Source: Aquabacter spiritensis
GTDB lineage: Bacteria; Pseudomonadota; Alphaproteobacteria; Rhizobiales; Xanthobacteraceae
Length of the DNA stretch: 64,000 nucleotides
Reading direction: 5' to 3'
NCBI RefSeq assembly: GCF_004346185.1
Contig: NZ_SMAI01000002.1
Location: forward strand, 1 to 64,000
Shown one piece after another: positions 26,914 through 40,890 of this stretch; the first letter of the stretch is position 1, and each line of letters starts with the position of its first letter. Under the pieces are notes generated by a model that saw nothing but the letters and a program-made list of their open reading frames with translations, did not search any database and had not been told where the DNA came from. A program made the translations under genes and the position numbers.

Positions 26914-27653
26914 GTGCTGGAGCAGGTGGTAGAGGCAGAGGAGACCGATGGGGGGCCGCGCGGGCTTGCGTCCGTGCGCGCGCCGCTGGCACGTCTTTGC
27001 CTCGCCACCCGCACCGTCACGCCGGTGGCGGAGATGATCCGCTATGTGGTGGCGCCGGACGGCGCCGTCATTCCGGATCTCGCGCGTAATCTTCCCGGGC
27101 GCGGCGCCTGGGTGACCGCCACCCGCGCGGCCCTCGCGACCGCCCTGAAGCGCAAGGCCTTCGGCCGCGCGTTCCGCGGCAAGGGGACGACGCGGGAGGA
27201 TCTTCCCGATCTCGTGGAGGCCCGGCTGGTCGCGGATGCGCGCGCCGCCCTCTCGATCGCCAACAAAGCCGGCCGGGTCGTGACCGGCACCGCCAAGGTC
27301 GAGGCGGCACTTTTTTCCGGACAGGCGGCCGTGCTGATGCATGCCGCCGATGCGCGCCCCGACGGGGTGCGCAAGCTCGACGGGGCCGCCCGCCGAGCAC
27401 AGGCCACGGGCCCCGACGGCGAACCGCCGGCACGCAGGGGCGACGTGGCTGTCATCGACTGTTTTACGGGCGTTGAATTGGACTTGGCGCTCGGACGGTC
27501 AAATGTGGTACACGCTGCGCTGATCGCGCATCCGACGACCGCAGGATTTCTCGCGCGCTGCCGAAGGCTGGAGCGCTGGCGGATGGAAACGTCCGCCGGT
27601 ACGCACGATCGGCCATGCCCGCGACCCGAACGGATGCCAGGAACGGACCAGGA

Positions 27654-27657
<4 letters not shown>
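26914..27657 (+). CDS. ylxR: YlxR-L7Ae two-domain RNA-binding protein
   Basis: A 247-aa protein. Residues about 20-105 are the YlxR/DUF448 domain, with [19 protein letters not shown] and [15 protein letters not shown]. Residues about 115-225 resemble an L7Ae/L30e RNA-binding domain ([16 protein letters not shown], then [18 protein letters not shown]). This fusion is usual in alphaproteobacteria, where it lies between nusA and infB. The start GTG 26914 has GGGGAG ten bases upstream; the DUF448 core fixes the frame. The stop overlaps the infB ATG (ATGA). Confidence 0.85.
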
Positions 27658-30905
<3,248 letters not shown>

Positions 30906-31047
30906 GACGCGCGCACCCCTCGTGCGGACGGACGCCCCCGGAGCCTGCTCCGGGCGGCGGTCCGCCGCAATCATTCAGGAGTCCCGCGGTCCGATCCCGC
31001 CGGGCATCGTGCAAGGAGAGGCGGCGCGCGGGCGTCGCCGAAAGACC

Positions 31048-31467
31048 ATGAGACAACAGAACAAGCCGGGCAGCGGCCCGAGCCAGCGCCAGCTGCGCGT
31101 CGGCGAACTGGTGCGCCATGCCCTCGCCGACGTGCTGTCGCGCGGCGACCATCTCGATCCGGTCCTGGCCGGCCACATGATCACGGTGCCCGAAGTCCGC
31201 ATGTCGCCGGACCTCAAGATCGCCACCTGCTACGTCATGCCGCTCGGCGGCAAGGACCTGCGCCCGGTGATCAAGGCGCTGGCCGCCAATGCCCGCATGC
31301 TGCGCGCCGAGGTGGCCCGGCGGGTGGAATTGAAATCGGTGCCGGACCTGCGCTTCCTCGAAGACACCTCGTTCGAGGAAGCCCGGCACATCGACGCCTT
31401 GCTGCGCTCGCCCGAGGTGGCGCGCGATCTTTCTGCCGGCCCCGGCGAGACTGAAACGGACCAATGA
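31048..31467 (+). CDS. rbfA: Ribosome-binding factor A
   Basis: A 139-aa factor that binds the 30S subunit near helix 1 of 16S rRNA during late maturation. The KH-like fold is recognisable in [40 protein letters not shown], and [18 protein letters not shown]. It follows infB by 142 bases with ATG 31048 as the first start that fits the family N-terminus. The stop overlaps truB (ATGA). Confidence 0.95.
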   Translation: MRQQNKPGSGPSQRQLRVGELVRHALADVLSRGDHLDPVLAGHMITVPEVRMSPDLKIATCYVMPLGGKDLRPVIKALAANARMLRAEVARRVELKSVPDLRFLEDTSFEEARHIDALLRSPEVARDLSAGPGETETDQ

Positions 31468-32504
31468 TGCGCACCGAAGACGAGGTCCGGGACGACCGGC
31501 CGGCCGAACCGCAGCCCCTTCCCGGGGCGCGGAACGATGAGAGCCGGGTGCAGCGCCCGCGCGTGCCCCGCCGCGACGTCGACGGGTGGGTTCTGCTCGA
31601 CAAGCCGTCCGGCATGACCTCGACCCAGGCGGTCGCGGTGGTCAAACGGCTGTTCGCGGCCAAGAAGGCCGGCCATGCCGGCACGCTCGATCCGCTCGCC
31701 TCCGGCTGCCTGCCGATCGCCCTCGGCGAGGCCACCAAGACCGTTCCCTACGTGATGGACGGGCGCAAGACCTATCGCTTCACCGTGCGCTTCGGCGCCG
31801 AGATGGACACCGACGATGCCGAGGGGCGCCCGGTCGCGACCAGCGACCTGCGCCCCGAAGATGCCGAGATCCGCGCCGCGCTGGCCGGCTTTCTCGGCGA
31901 GGTGCTCCAGGTGCCGCCGGCCTATTCGGCGCTGAAGATCGACGGCAACCGCGCCTATGACCTCGCCCGCGAAGGCGCGGTCGTCACGCTCGAGGCGCGG
32001 CCCGTGACCATCCACCGCCTCGAACTCGTCGCCCGCCCGGATCGCGACCATGCGGTGCTCGAAGCCGAGTGCGGCAAGGGCACCTATGTCCGCGCCATCG
32101 CGCGCGATCTCGGCCGGCTGCTCGGCACGTGCGGCCATGTCTGCGCGCTCCGGCGCACCGCGGTCGGTCCGTTCCTGGAAGAGAATCTGGTCGGCGTCGA
32201 GGCGCTGAGCACCCGTGCCGAGGCCGGCGATGCCGAGCTGTTCGAGGCGCTCGAAGGCGTCGCCTGCGCCCTCGAGGATCTGGTCGGCCTCTCCGTCACG
32301 CCCTCCGACGCGCACCGCCTGCGCTGCGGCCAGAACATCATTCTGCGCGGCCGGGACGCGCCGATCCTCGACGGCCATGTCTCGATCACCTGCCAGGGTG
32401 CGCTGATCGCCATCGGCGACGCCGCGGGGGGCGAGGTGCGGCCCCACCGGGTGTTCAACTGGTCCCGCGCCGGCGCCCCGAAACCCTTGCGCCGCGCCGG
32501 CTGA
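31464..32504 (+). CDS. truB: tRNA pseudouridine-55 synthase TruB
   Basis: Makes the universally conserved pseudouridine-55 in the T-loop of tRNAs. A 346-aa protein with the catalytic motif [23 protein letters not shown] (the Asp is the nucleophile) at about 72-94, and [20 protein letters not shown] and [20 protein letters not shown] further on. The C-terminal PUA-like part is present. The first 35 residues are a polar extension. The ATG overlaps the rbfA stop by four bases. Confidence 0.96.
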   Translation: MMRTEDEVRDDRPAEPQPLPGARNDESRVQRPRVPRRDVDGWVLLDKPSGMTSTQAVAVVKRLFAAKKAGHAGTLDPLASGCLPIALGEATKTVPYVMDGRKTYRFTVRFGAEMDTDDAEGRPVATSDLRPEDAEIRAALAGFLGEVLQVPPAYSALKIDGNRAYDLAREGAVVTLEARPVTIHRLELVARPDRDHAVLEAECGKGTYVRAIARDLGRLLGTCGHVCALRRTAVGPFLEENLVGVEALSTRAEAGDAELFEALEGVACALEDLVGLSVTPSDAHRLRCGQNIILRGRDAPILDGHVSITCQGALIAIGDAAGGEVRPHRVFNWSRAGAPKPLRRAG

Positions 32505-32735
32505 GGCGCGGACAATCCCCTGGCGCGCCGCGCGGTTTCGTGTATGGTGCGCCGGCCGGTTCCGGGGTCGATCCCGCTTCCGGCCAAGTCCGTTTGTTCG
32601 CAAGTCCCCATTTTCGACCGCGCTGGACGACATCCCGGCCCGGCCGATGGGGCAGGCGATCCTCCGCACTGTTCCCGCATCACGCGCGAGCGGCGCCGGA
32701 CGCCCTATATCACTCCATTTCGAAAGGAAGTCCCG

Positions 32736-33005
32736 ATGTCGATCACGATCGAGCGCAAGCAGGCGCTCATTACGGAATATGGCGCGAAGTCCGGCGATAC
32801 CGGTTCGCCCGAGGTTCAGGTTGCCATCCTCTCCGAGCGGATCTCGAACCTGACCGAGCATTTCAAGTCCCATAACAAGGACAACCACTCCAGGCGCGGG
32901 CTTCTGAAGCTGGTCTCCCAGCGCCGGAGCCTGCTCGATTACCTGAAGCGCAAGGACGAGGCGCGCTACAAGTCGCTCATCGAGCGGCTCGGCCTGCGCC
33001 GCTGA
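32736..33005 (+). CDS. rpsO: 30S ribosomal protein S15
   Basis: An 89-aa primary 16S rRNA-binding protein of the small subunit. The signature [18 protein letters not shown] and the [20 protein letters not shown] segment are present; the C-terminus is [16 protein letters not shown] precedes the ATG. 231 non-coding bases separate it from truB, so it may have its own promoter; CTATAT at about 32705 is a possible -10. pnp follows, the usual arrangement. Confidence 0.97.
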   Translation: MSITIERKQALITEYGAKSGDTGSPEVQVAILSERISNLTEHFKSHNKDNHSRRGLLKLVSQRRSLLDYLKRKDEARYKSLIERLGLRR

Positions 33006-33027
33006 CCGAGACGAAAGCGCATCGGGC

Positions 33028-33048
33028 GCGCCGCCGGTCCGGCGGCGC
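33028..33048 (+). promoter_or_regulatory. Stem-loop in the rpsO-pnp intergenic region
   Basis: A perfect 9-base stem (GCGCCGCCG with CGGCGGCGC) and a 3-base loop GTC, without a following T run, so it is not a standard terminator. In enterobacteria a leader hairpin before pnp is cut by RNase III and mediates PNPase autoregulation. That role here is inference from position only. Confidence 0.4.
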
Positions 33049-33222
33049 AGACGCGGCGGGCATGGGGCTCGCCGCGGGTACGCGAAGCCCAGGGAAAGTC
33101 ATGGCAGGATCGCCGGACGCAGCCGTCGTACGCGCCCCGAAAACGGGCAGCGGACGCGCGGTGCGTCCGGCCGTCTTGCTCATGGCTCTCCCGCTTCGTT
33201 GAACGAAAGAGAGAGACATCCA

Positions 33223-35400
33223 ATGTTCGACATTCATCGCGAGGAGCTCGATTGGGGCGGTCGCACCCTCGTCCTCGAGACCGGCAAGATGGCGCGTCAG
33301 GCCGACGGCTCCGTCCTGGCCACCTATGGCGACACCACCGTGCTCGCGACCGTCGTGTCGGCGCGCGAGGCGAAGCCGGGCCAGGACTTCTTCCCCCTGA
33401 CCGTGAACTATCAGGAAAAGACCTATGCCGCCGGCCGCATCCCGGGCGGCTATTTCAAGCGGGAGGGCCGTCCCTCCGAAAAGGAGACTTTGGTCTCCCG
33501 CCTGATCGACCGGCCGATCCGCCCGCTGTTCGCCGACGGCTACAAGAACGAGACCCAGGTCGTCGTCACCGTGCTCTCGCACGATCTCGAAAACGATCCC
33601 GACATCGTCGCGCTGGTGGCCTCCTCGGCCGCTTTGACCTTGTCCGGCGTGCCCTTCATGGGCCCGGTGGGCGGCGCGCGCGTCGGCTTCATCGGTGACG
33701 AGTATGTCCTGAACCCGACCGTCGACGAAGTGAAGGAAAGCTCGCTCGACCTGGTCGTCGCCGGCACCGCCGACGCCGTCCTCATGGTCGAGTCCGAGGC
33801 CAAGGAACTGCCCGAGGAGATCATGCTCGGCGCGGTCATGTTCGGCCACCGCCACTTCCAGCCGGTGATCGAGGCGATCATCCGCCTCGCTGAAAAGGCC
33901 GCGAAGGAGCCGCGCGCGTTCGAGCCGGCGGACCATTCCGCGCTGGAATCGAAGATCCGCGAGATCGCCGAGGCGGACCTGCGCGCCGCCTACAAGATCC
34001 GCCAGAAGCAGGCCCGCTACGAGGCGGTCGGCGCCGCCAAGTCCAAGGTGAAGAAGTATTTCGAAGGCCTCGCGGTGGAGGGCCAGGCGGCCCCCAACCC
34101 GCAGATCGTCTCCGAAGTGCTGAAGGGCCTGGAGGCGAAGATCGTCCGCTGGGCGATCCTCGACGAGGGCATCCGCATCGACGGCCGCGACGTGAAGACC
34201 GTCCGCCCGATCGTCTCGGAAGTCGGCGTCCTGCCGCGCGCCCACGGCTCCGCGCTGTTCACCCGCGGCGAGACGCAGGCCCTCGTGGTCGCGACCTTGG
34301 GCACCGGCGAGGACGAGCAGTTCATCGACAGCCTGGAAGGCACCTATAAGGAAAACTTCCTGCTGCACTACAATTTCCCGCCCTTCTCGGTGGGCGAGAC
34401 CGGCCGCATGGGGTCGCCCGGCCGCCGCGAGATCGGCCATGGCAAGCTCGCCTGGCGCGCGATCCATCCCATGCTGCCGCTGAAGCACGAATTCCCCTAC
34501 ACCCTGCGCGTGGTGTCGGAGATCCTCGAATCCAACGGCTCCTCCTCGATGGCCACCGTCTGCGGCACCTCCCTGGCGCTGATGGATGCCGGCGTGCCGC
34601 TGCGCCGCCCGGTGGCGGGCATCGCCATGGGCCTGATCCTGGAGGGCGAGAGGTTCGCCGTCCTGTCCGACATTCTCGGCGACGAGGACCATCTCGGCGA
34701 CATGGACTTCAAGGTGGCCGGCACGGAGCAGGGCGTCACCTCGCTCCAGATGGACATCAAGATCGCCGGCATCACCGAGGAGATCATGCAGGTCGCCCTC
34801 ACCCAGGCGAAGGACGGCCGCGCCCATATTCTCGGCGAGATGGCGAAGGCCCTGACCTCCGCCCGCGCCGAGCTGGGCGAGCACGCCCCGCGCATCGAGG
34901 TGATGAAGATCGCGGTCGACAAGATCCGCGAAGTGATCGGGTCCGGCGGCAAGGTGATCCGCGAGATCGTCGAGAAGACCGGCGCCAAGATCAACATCGA
35001 GGACGACGGCACGATCAAGATCGCCTCCGCCAATGGCGACGCGATCAAGGCCGCCATCAATTGGATCAAGTCCATCGCCTCGGAGCCCGAGGTCGGACAG
35101 ATCTATGACGGCACCGTCGTCAAGGTGGTGGATTTCGGCGCCTTCGTGAACTTCTTCGGCTCCAAGGACGGCCTGGTCCACATTTCCCAGCTCGCCCAGG
35201 ATCGCGTCGCCAAATCGTCCGACGTGGTCAAGGAAGGCGACAAGGTGAAGGTGAAGCTGATGGGCTTCGACGAGCGCGGCAAGACCCGCCTGTCCATGAA
35301 GGTGGTCGACCAGACCACCGGCGAGGATCTCGAAGCCAAGCACAAGGCCGAGCGTGACGCGCCCCGCGACGGCGCGAACGAGGCCGGCGCCGCCGAGTGA
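33223..35400 (+). CDS. pnp: Polyribonucleotide nucleotidyltransferase (PNPase)
   Basis: A 725-aa 3'-5' phosphorolytic exoribonuclease. Two RNase PH domains are seen (first ending near residue 230, second about 320-550, with [20 protein letters not shown]), separated by an all-helical domain. A C-terminal KH domain ([20 protein letters not shown]) and an S1 domain ([19 protein letters not shown]) follow. Start ATG 33223 matches the family N-terminus [13 protein letters not shown]; an in-frame start 24 bases upstream adds unrelated residues. It is followed by a strong terminator. Confidence 0.97.
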   Translation: MFDIHREELDWGGRTLVLETGKMARQADGSVLATYGDTTVLATVVSAREAKPGQDFFPLTVNYQEKTYAAGRIPGGYFKREGRPSEKETLVSRLIDRPIRPLFADGYKNETQVVVTVLSHDLENDPDIVALVASSAALTLSGVPFMGPVGGARVGFIGDEYVLNPTVDEVKESSLDLVVAGTADAVLMVESEAKELPEEIMLGAVMFGHRHFQPVIEAIIRLAEKAAKEPRAFEPADHSALESKIREIAEADLRAAYKIRQKQARYEAVGAAKSKVKKYFEGLAVEGQAAPNPQIVSEVLKGLEAKIVRWAILDEGIRIDGRDVKTVRPIVSEVGVLPRAHGSALFTRGETQALVVATLGTGEDEQFIDSLEGTYKENFLLHYNFPPFSVGETGRMGSPGRREIGHGKLAWRAIHPMLPLKHEFPYTLRVVSEILESNGSSSMATVCGTSLALMDAGVPLRRPVAGIAMGLILEGERFAVLSDILGDEDHLGDMDFKVAGTEQGVTSLQMDIKIAGITEEIMQVALTQAKDGRAHILGEMAKALTSARAELGEHAPRIEVMKIAVDKIREVIGSGGKVIREIVEKTGAKINIEDDGTIKIASANGDAIKAAINWIKSIASEPEVGQIYDGTVVKVVDFGAFVNFFGSKDGLVHISQLAQDRVAKSSDVVKEGDKVKVKLMGFDERGKTRLSMKVVDQTTGEDLEAKHKAERDAPRDGANEAGAAE

Positions 35401-35440
35401 GGCCCGGCCGGGGCCTCGCCCCGGCCCCCTCCAGAAGATC

Positions 35441-35470
35441 GAGGCGGCCTTTTCGGCCGCCTCTTTTTTT
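35441..35470 (+). terminator. Rho-independent terminator after pnp
   Basis: A 9-base perfect stem (GAGGCGGCC, 35441-35449; GGCCGCCTC, 35455-35463) with a five-base loop, followed by seven T residues (35464-35470). It lies 40 bases after the pnp stop and closes the long translation/RNA operon. The convergent chemoreceptor gene begins its 3' end about 90 bases further on. Confidence 0.92.
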
Positions 35471-35558
35471 GGCGTTCTCTCAAAAATGTTAGAGCCCGAG
35501 AGGGATCAGGCCCTGGATACGGGCTCACGGGTCCCGGTGGTTCGACCCGATCGGGTCC

Positions 35559-37574
35559 TCACGCCGCGCGCACCGTCGCGACGAAGCTGCGGACCTGGCC
35601 GCGCAAAGCGTCGGCCTGTCGCGACAGGTCGGCCGCCGAGGAGAGGACTTGGAGGGCGGCGGTGGACGAGGCCTGTGCCGCGCGCTCCACGCCGGCAATG
35701 TTGGCCGTGACCTCGTTGGCCCCGCTCGCCGCGGACTGGATCCGCCGGGCGACTTCCAGGGTCGTGGCATTCTGCTCCTCCATCGCCGCGGCGATCGCGG
35801 TCGCGCCCGCGCGCAGTTCGCCGATGGTCTGGCTGAAGCCGGTAATGGTGCCGAGCACCTCGCCGGTGGAGTCCTGAATGCCGGAGATGCGGCTCGAAAT
35901 ATCGGCGGTCGCCTTCGCGGTCTGGCCGGCGAGGTCCTTCACCTCCTGCGCCACCACGGCGAAGCCCCGGCCGGCCTCTCCGGCGCGGGCGGATTCGATC
36001 GTGGCGTTGAGGGCGAGCAGGTTGGTCTGTCCGGCGATGGTGTCGATCAGGCCGACGACGGCGCCGATCTGCTCGGCCGAGCGGCGCAGATCGCCCATCT
36101 GGCCGTTGGTTCCGTCCACTTCGGTCACGGCGCGCTCGGTCATCCGGGTCGAGTCCTGGAGCCGCTGGCCGATCTCCCGCGCCGAGGCGGACAATTCCTC
36201 GATGGCGGCGGCCACCGCCTGCACATTGGTGGTGGCGAGCTGGGCGGCGGACGTCACCGCGCCGGCCTGCGCCGTGGTTTCCTCGGCGGTGGAATTGAGC
36301 GTCTTCGAGGCCAGTTCCAGCTCGCCGGCCGCCGCGGCGACGGTCTCCACCACCGCGCCGACGGCCGCCTCGAACTGGTCGGCGAGGGCGTGCATCTCCG
36401 CCTTGCGGCGGTGCTCCGCCTCGGCCGCTTCCGCCTGCCGGGCCGCACGCTGGCGGTCGGCTTCGGCGAGCCCGTCGCGGAACACGGTGAGGGCGCGGGC
36501 CTGGTCGCCGATTTCGTCGCCGCGCGCCGCATAGGGAATAGCGGCGGCGAGATCGCCGCCCGACACCTGCGCCATGGCCTCCGTGATCCGGCGCACCGGG
36601 CGGGCGACGCCGAACACCGAATAGGCGCCGGCCGCGACGGCGGCCAGGATCGCCACGAGCGAGAAGGCGAGAATCTGAAGCATCCCGCTCCGCAGCGCTT
36701 CGGTCGACTGGGTCTCGGCTTCCGCCAATTGATCGGCGCTGGCTTGCGTCACCATATGCAGCATCTCCGCGGCGGTGCGCATCATGGGGATGCTGCGCGC
36801 CGCCACGATCTGATCGCGCTTTTTCACCTCGGCGATGCCGGCTCTGATGGAATTCGCATAGCCGTTGAACGTCTTGCGGGCGCGGGCCAGCGTGTCGCTC
36901 AGGGTGTGGTCGTCCGCGACCTTCTCCTCGAGCGCCGCCAGGGTCTTGTCGCCGGTGTCCTGGATGACGGTGATCAGGGTGATCTGCTTGGGATCGGCCT
37001 CGGTCAGGAACAAAGCGGAGGCGAGGTTGAGCTGGTCGAGCAGCGGCTCCAGAGAGTCCATCTGGCGCGCGGCGTCCTTCATGCCGGCATTTTCGAGGTC
37101 GCGCACCAGGGTCGAGAACAGAGCCCGGCTGCGCATGCGCAGCGCCGGGCGGGTGTCGACGGCGTCGAGCTGGGCGATCTGGGACGCATGGATCTCGGTG
37201 GTGGCCGCGAGGATCGCGTCGAGCTTGGCCTTCAGAGCCAGGAATTCCTGCCGGTCATCCTCATGGCTTTCGAGGGCGATCAGGCGGTCGAGCCCGGCTT
37301 GCGCCGCGGCATTGTCCTCGGAGATCCGCTTCATCAGGCCGGCATTGTCCAGGCTGGCGAAGGAAAGCCGCATCTCGCCGGCATCGAGCCGGATCCGGCC
37401 GAGCAGCGTGCTGACCGCTTCGGCTTCCTTCAGGATGTCCGCTTGCCGCCGCGTGTCCGCCGCGGCCGCCTCGATCCGCGCCATCGCGACCTGGCGGCTG
37501 ACGATCACGCCGGCCGACAACAGGACCAGGGCCGCCGAGGCGATCCCGAGTTTCAGCCCGATCCCGATACGCAT
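35559..37574 (-). CDS. Methyl-accepting chemotaxis protein
   Basis: A 671-aa inner-membrane chemoreceptor. Membrane segment 1 is at about 7-27 and segment 2 at about 306-328, with a helical periplasmic sensor between them of the four-helix-bundle type. A HAMP linker ([18 protein letters not shown]) follows, then the signalling coiled coil with the conserved hairpin tip ([19 protein letters not shown], then [13 protein letters not shown]). There is no CheR/CheB tethering pentapeptide at the C-terminus (it ends FVATVRAA). The ligand is unknown. No che genes are near, so it is an orphan receptor. Confidence 0.92.
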   Translation of the reverse strand: MRIGIGLKLGIASAALVLLSAGVIVSRQVAMARIEAAAADTRRQADILKEAEAVSTLLGRIRLDAGEMRLSFASLDNAGLMKRISEDNAAAQAGLDRLIALESHEDDRQEFLALKAKLDAILAATTEIHASQIAQLDAVDTRPALRMRSRALFSTLVRDLENAGMKDAARQMDSLEPLLDQLNLASALFLTEADPKQITLITVIQDTGDKTLAALEEKVADDHTLSDTLARARKTFNGYANSIRAGIAEVKKRDQIVAARSIPMMRTAAEMLHMVTQASADQLAEAETQSTEALRSGMLQILAFSLVAILAAVAAGAYSVFGVARPVRRITEAMAQVSGGDLAAAIPYAARGDEIGDQARALTVFRDGLAEADRQRAARQAEAAEAEHRRKAEMHALADQFEAAVGAVVETVAAAAGELELASKTLNSTAEETTAQAGAVTSAAQLATTNVQAVAAAIEELSASAREIGQRLQDSTRMTERAVTEVDGTNGQMGDLRRSAEQIGAVVGLIDTIAGQTNLLALNATIESARAGEAGRGFAVVAQEVKDLAGQTAKATADISSRISGIQDSTGEVLGTITGFSQTIGELRAGATAIAAAMEEQNATTLEVARRIQSAASGANEVTANIAGVERAAQASSTAALQVLSSAADLSRQADALRGQVRSFVATVRAA

Positions 37575-37673
37575 TCCATGTCTCTCCCGGCTGACAGCAG
37601 CTTTCGGGAGACGATCACGTCATGGCAGGCTTGCGCGGGACTTTCCTCGGAGCGGTCGGCGGGTCACGGCGGG

Positions 37674-38447
37674 TCATTTGCAGCCATTGTCGTCGATGGA
37701 CTGGATCACCTGGACCATCGGCTTCGGCTGCACCTTGATCATGCCGTCGAACGGGCCGCTCATCTCCATGATCAGGAACAGCGCGCCGGCAATCGAGATC
37801 GCGCACAGGAAGAAGGAAATGACAACCACCCGGTTGGGCGGCGCGAACAGCCCGAAACTGACGAAAATCAGGCTCAGCCAGACCACCAGCACCACGATGA
37901 AGGCCGTCGGGACCACGGTGATCGCGTCTTCGCTGACCGTCCACCGCGTCGTCAGGATGGACCGCAGATCGCCCATCGCCGCACTGCGCACCTCTTGGAG
38001 AATGGGGGTGTCGGGCGTGAAATTGCGCACGATCGTGTCGATCAGAAGAAGGATCTCGCCGGATCGCGCCTGCGAGGCCCGGGCGGGAAGGTCCGGGCCG
38101 TCGGGCCAGGTCTCCCGCACCACGGCCCGGGTATAATCGCCGAGCAGGACCTGGGCATGGCAGGCCGGCGGCCCATAATGGTGCAGGTCCACCGCCAGCG
38201 ACTGGATGTTCAGGGCATAGGTGTGAACGTCCTTGTCGGTCTGGTCGAAATTGCCCTTCACCGACGCCGTCATCAGGCCGAGGATCAGCGAGGCCATCGC
38301 GGCCACCATCCCCACCCCCAGCTTCACCGTATCCTGGGTCTTGGCCGACACGTGATGCGCGGCGAGCCCCCGCGCGATGAAGATGGCGGCGAGGCCGCCG
38401 CCGAACATGCCGCCGAACGAACTGATCGCGATGACCCAGGTGTCCAT
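37674..38447 (-). CDS. DUF4239-like membrane protein
   Basis: A 257-aa protein with four predicted membrane helices: two near the N-terminus (about 5-25 and 42-62) and two after a soluble central region (about 180-200 and 205-225). The arrangement, with the MVAAMASLILGLMTASVKG segment, resembles DUF4239/bestrophin-like proteins of unknown function. It ends in a short tail with a lone Cys (DDNGCK). Single gene between the chemoreceptor and fabI; family assignment is tentative. Confidence 0.55.
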   Translation of the reverse strand: MDTWVIAISSFGGMFGGGLAAIFIARGLAAHHVSAKTQDTVKLGVGMVAAMASLILGLMTASVKGNFDQTDKDVHTYALNIQSLAVDLHHYGPPACHAQVLLGDYTRAVVRETWPDGPDLPARASQARSGEILLLIDTIVRNFTPDTPILQEVRSAAMGDLRSILTTRWTVSEDAITVVPTAFIVVLVVWLSLIFVSFGLFAPPNRVVVISFFLCAISIAGALFLIMEMSGPFDGMIKVQPKPMVQVIQSIDDNGCK

Positions 38448-38643
38448 GCCAAGCCCCCGAACGCAACACGGCGATCTCGCGCCGAGGGGAGAAGGCGCGC
38501 TGCCCCCGACCGCAAGCGTCGCCGCGCAAAGCGTACCGTTTTCGAAACAATGCCGGTAGATGCCGTGTTACGGCGCGAGATAGGGCCGGAACAGACCGGT
38601 TTCGGCCCTCATCCGAGCGCCGTCACGGGCGGAAGGCGGACGC

Positions 38644-39495
38644 TTATTCCGCCGCTTTGGCGGGATGCGTCCCGTGGTCGAGCTTGGCTTCCGCGTCTTC
38701 CTGGGTCTTCAGGACGTCGGGATGCGGCATCGAAATGATGTTGTAGCCGCTGTCGACGAAATGGATTTCGCCGGTCACCCCCAGGGAAAGGTCCGACAGG
38801 AGATAGAGCGCCGAGCCGCCCACCTCCTCGATGGTGACGGTGCGCCGCAGCGGCGCGTGGCGCTTCTGGTAATTGAACATGAGGCGCGCATCGGCGATGC
38901 CGGCCCCTGCCAATGTGCGGACCGGGCCGGCGGAAATGGCGTTCACCCGCACCCCGGCCGGCCCGTAATCCGCCGCCAGATAGCGCACGCTCGCCTCCAG
39001 CGCGGCCTTGGCGACGCCCATCACATTGTAATTGGGCATAACGCGGGTGGATCCGCCATAAGTGAGCGTGATCATGGCCCCGCCCGCATTCATCAGCGCC
39101 GCCGCACGCTTCGCCACTTCGGTGAAGGAGAAGCAGGAAATCACCATCGTGCGCGAGAAATTCTCGCGGGTGGTGTCGGCGTAGCGCCCCTTCAGCTCCG
39201 ATTTGTCGGAGAAGGCGACGGCGTGGACGAGGAAGTCAATGCCGCCCCAGGCGTCCTTAAGCCGGCGAAACACCTCATCCACACTGGCGAGATCCTCGAC
39301 GTCGCACGGCAAAACCAGCGACGCGCCGAGCCCGGCGGCCAAGGGGCGCACGCGCTTGGCCATGCCTTCGCCCTGATAGGTGAAGGCCAGCTCGGCCCCC
39401 TGGCCGGCGAGAACCTTGGCGATGCCCCAGGCGATCGAATGGTCGTTCGCCACGCCCATAACCAGGCCGCGCTTGCCCTTCATGACATCCCGCAT
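38644..39495 (-). CDS. fabI: Enoyl-[acyl-carrier-protein] reductase FabI
   Basis: Last step of each fatty-acid elongation cycle, NADH-dependent. A 283-aa atypical SDR: the glycine motif GVANDHSIAWGIAK near residue 13, the catalytic Tyr-x6-Lys in YNVMGVAK, and AISAGPVRTLAGAGI downstream. ATG 39495 is preferred because GAAGG lies nine bases upstream; the ATG at 39504 directly abuts that site. Third gene of a fabA-fabB-fabI set on the minus strand, as in other Rhizobiales. Confidence 0.95.
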   Translation of the reverse strand: MRDVMKGKRGLVMGVANDHSIAWGIAKVLAGQGAELAFTYQGEGMAKRVRPLAAGLGASLVLPCDVEDLASVDEVFRRLKDAWGGIDFLVHAVAFSDKSELKGRYADTTRENFSRTMVISCFSFTEVAKRAAALMNAGGAMITLTYGGSTRVMPNYNVMGVAKAALEASVRYLAADYGPAGVRVNAISAGPVRTLAGAGIADARLMFNYQKRHAPLRRTVTIEEVGGSALYLLSDLSLGVTGEIHFVDSGYNIISMPHPDVLKTQEDAEAKLDHGTHPAKAAE

Positions 39496-39604
39496 GCCGA
39501 CCATCCTTCATCACCAGCCGCATGCGGCGATAGCAGACCTTCCCGGACCGCGCCACCTCGGCGTCGTTACGATCCGCGACGGATCCCGAGCCGGCGGCCT
39601 GCGA

Positions 39605-40822
39605 TCAGGCGTCCAGGTGCTTCAGCACCAGGCAAGCATTGGCGCCGCCGAAACCGAAGCCGTTTGAAAGCACATGGCCGAGCGCCACATTGTCGATGCG
39701 CTCGCGCACGATGGGCATGTCCGCGAACGCGGGATCGATCTCGTCGATATTGGCGCTCTGGGTGATGAAGCCGTTCTGCATCATCAGGATGGAATAGACG
39801 GCCTCGTGCACGCCGGTGGCCCCCTGGGAGTGACCGGTCAGCGACTTGGTGGCCGAGATCGGCGGACACTTCGCACCGAAGACGGCCCGGATCGCCTCGA
39901 TTTCCTTCAGATCGCCGATCGGCGTCGATGTGGCGTGCGGATTGATATAGTCGATCGGCGCCTTGATGCCGGCTATGGCCAGCTTCATGGCGCGCTCGGC
40001 GCCCTCTCCCGACGGTGCGACCATGTCTGCGCCGTCGGAAGAGACACCGTAGCCGGCAATTTCGGCATAGATGCGCGCGCCGCGGGCCTTCGCCACCTCC
40101 AGATCCTCCAGCACCAGCACGCCGGCACCCCCGGAAATCACAAAGCCGTCGCGGTCCTTGTCATAGGCGCGCGAGGCCACTTCCGGCCGGTCGTTATAGC
40201 CGGAGGACATGGCACCCATGCCGTCGAACAGCACCGACAAAGTCCAGTCCAGATCCTCGCAGCCGCCGGCGAAAACGCGGTCCTGCTTGCCGTACAGGAT
40301 CTGCTCATAGGCATTGCCGATGCAGATGTTCGTGGTCGCGCAGGCGGCCGAAATGGAATAGCTCAGCCCCTTGATCTTGAACCAGGTCGACAGCGTGGCC
40401 GACGCCGTCGAGGCCATCGCCTTCGGCACCGCGAACGGTCCGACGCGCTTGGGTCCCTTGGTGCGGGCGATGTCGGCCGCCTCGACGATGGTCCTGGTGG
40501 AGGATCCGCCGGAGCCCATCACCAACCCGGTGCGCTCGTTGGAAATCTCGTGAGGTTCGAGGCCGGCATCGCGGATGGCCTGGTCCATGGCGACGTGATT
40601 CCAGGCGGTTCCCCCGCCATGGAAGCGCATGGCTCGGCGATCGACGACCTCTTCCGCATGGAGGCTCGGCGCGCCATGCACCTGGGAGCGGAAGCCGAGA
40701 TTGGCATAATCGGTGGCGAAGGAAATGCCGCTCTTAGCCTCGCGCAAGCTGGCGAGAACCTCCTGCGTGGAATTTCCGATGGACGAGACGATGCCCATCC
40801 CGGTGACGACGACACGCCGCAT
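39605..40822 (-). CDS. fabB: Beta-ketoacyl-ACP synthase I FabB
   Basis: A 405-aa condensing enzyme that elongates acyl chains, including the cis-unsaturated branch after FabA. The active-site Cys lies in ISAACATTNICIG, and the two catalytic His in NPHATSTPIGD and KSLTGHSQGATG. The thiolase fold ends with NGFGFGGANACLVL. It follows fabA with 68 bases between and precedes fabI by 109 bases. GGAGG lies five bases before ATG 40822. Confidence 0.96.
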   Translation of the reverse strand: MRRVVVTGMGIVSSIGNSTQEVLASLREAKSGISFATDYANLGFRSQVHGAPSLHAEEVVDRRAMRFHGGGTAWNHVAMDQAIRDAGLEPHEISNERTGLVMGSGGSSTRTIVEAADIARTKGPKRVGPFAVPKAMASTASATLSTWFKIKGLSYSISAACATTNICIGNAYEQILYGKQDRVFAGGCEDLDWTLSVLFDGMGAMSSGYNDRPEVASRAYDKDRDGFVISGGAGVLVLEDLEVAKARGARIYAEIAGYGVSSDGADMVAPSGEGAERAMKLAIAGIKAPIDYINPHATSTPIGDLKEIEAIRAVFGAKCPPISATKSLTGHSQGATGVHEAVYSILMMQNGFITQSANIDEIDPAFADMPIVRERIDNVALGHVLSNGFGFGGANACLVLKHLDA

Positions 40823-40890
40823 GTCACCTCCTCAAGGTGAAAAAACGCACCATGGCGCGCGATGATGGCGCCGCCTTGTCCGTCCCGCGG

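Noticed and set aside
35649-38738. 1029-codon plus-strand frame opposite the chemoreceptor and membrane protein
   Set aside because: Composition is that of an antisense shadow (His/Arg/Gly-rich) and the minus-strand genes have clear domains.
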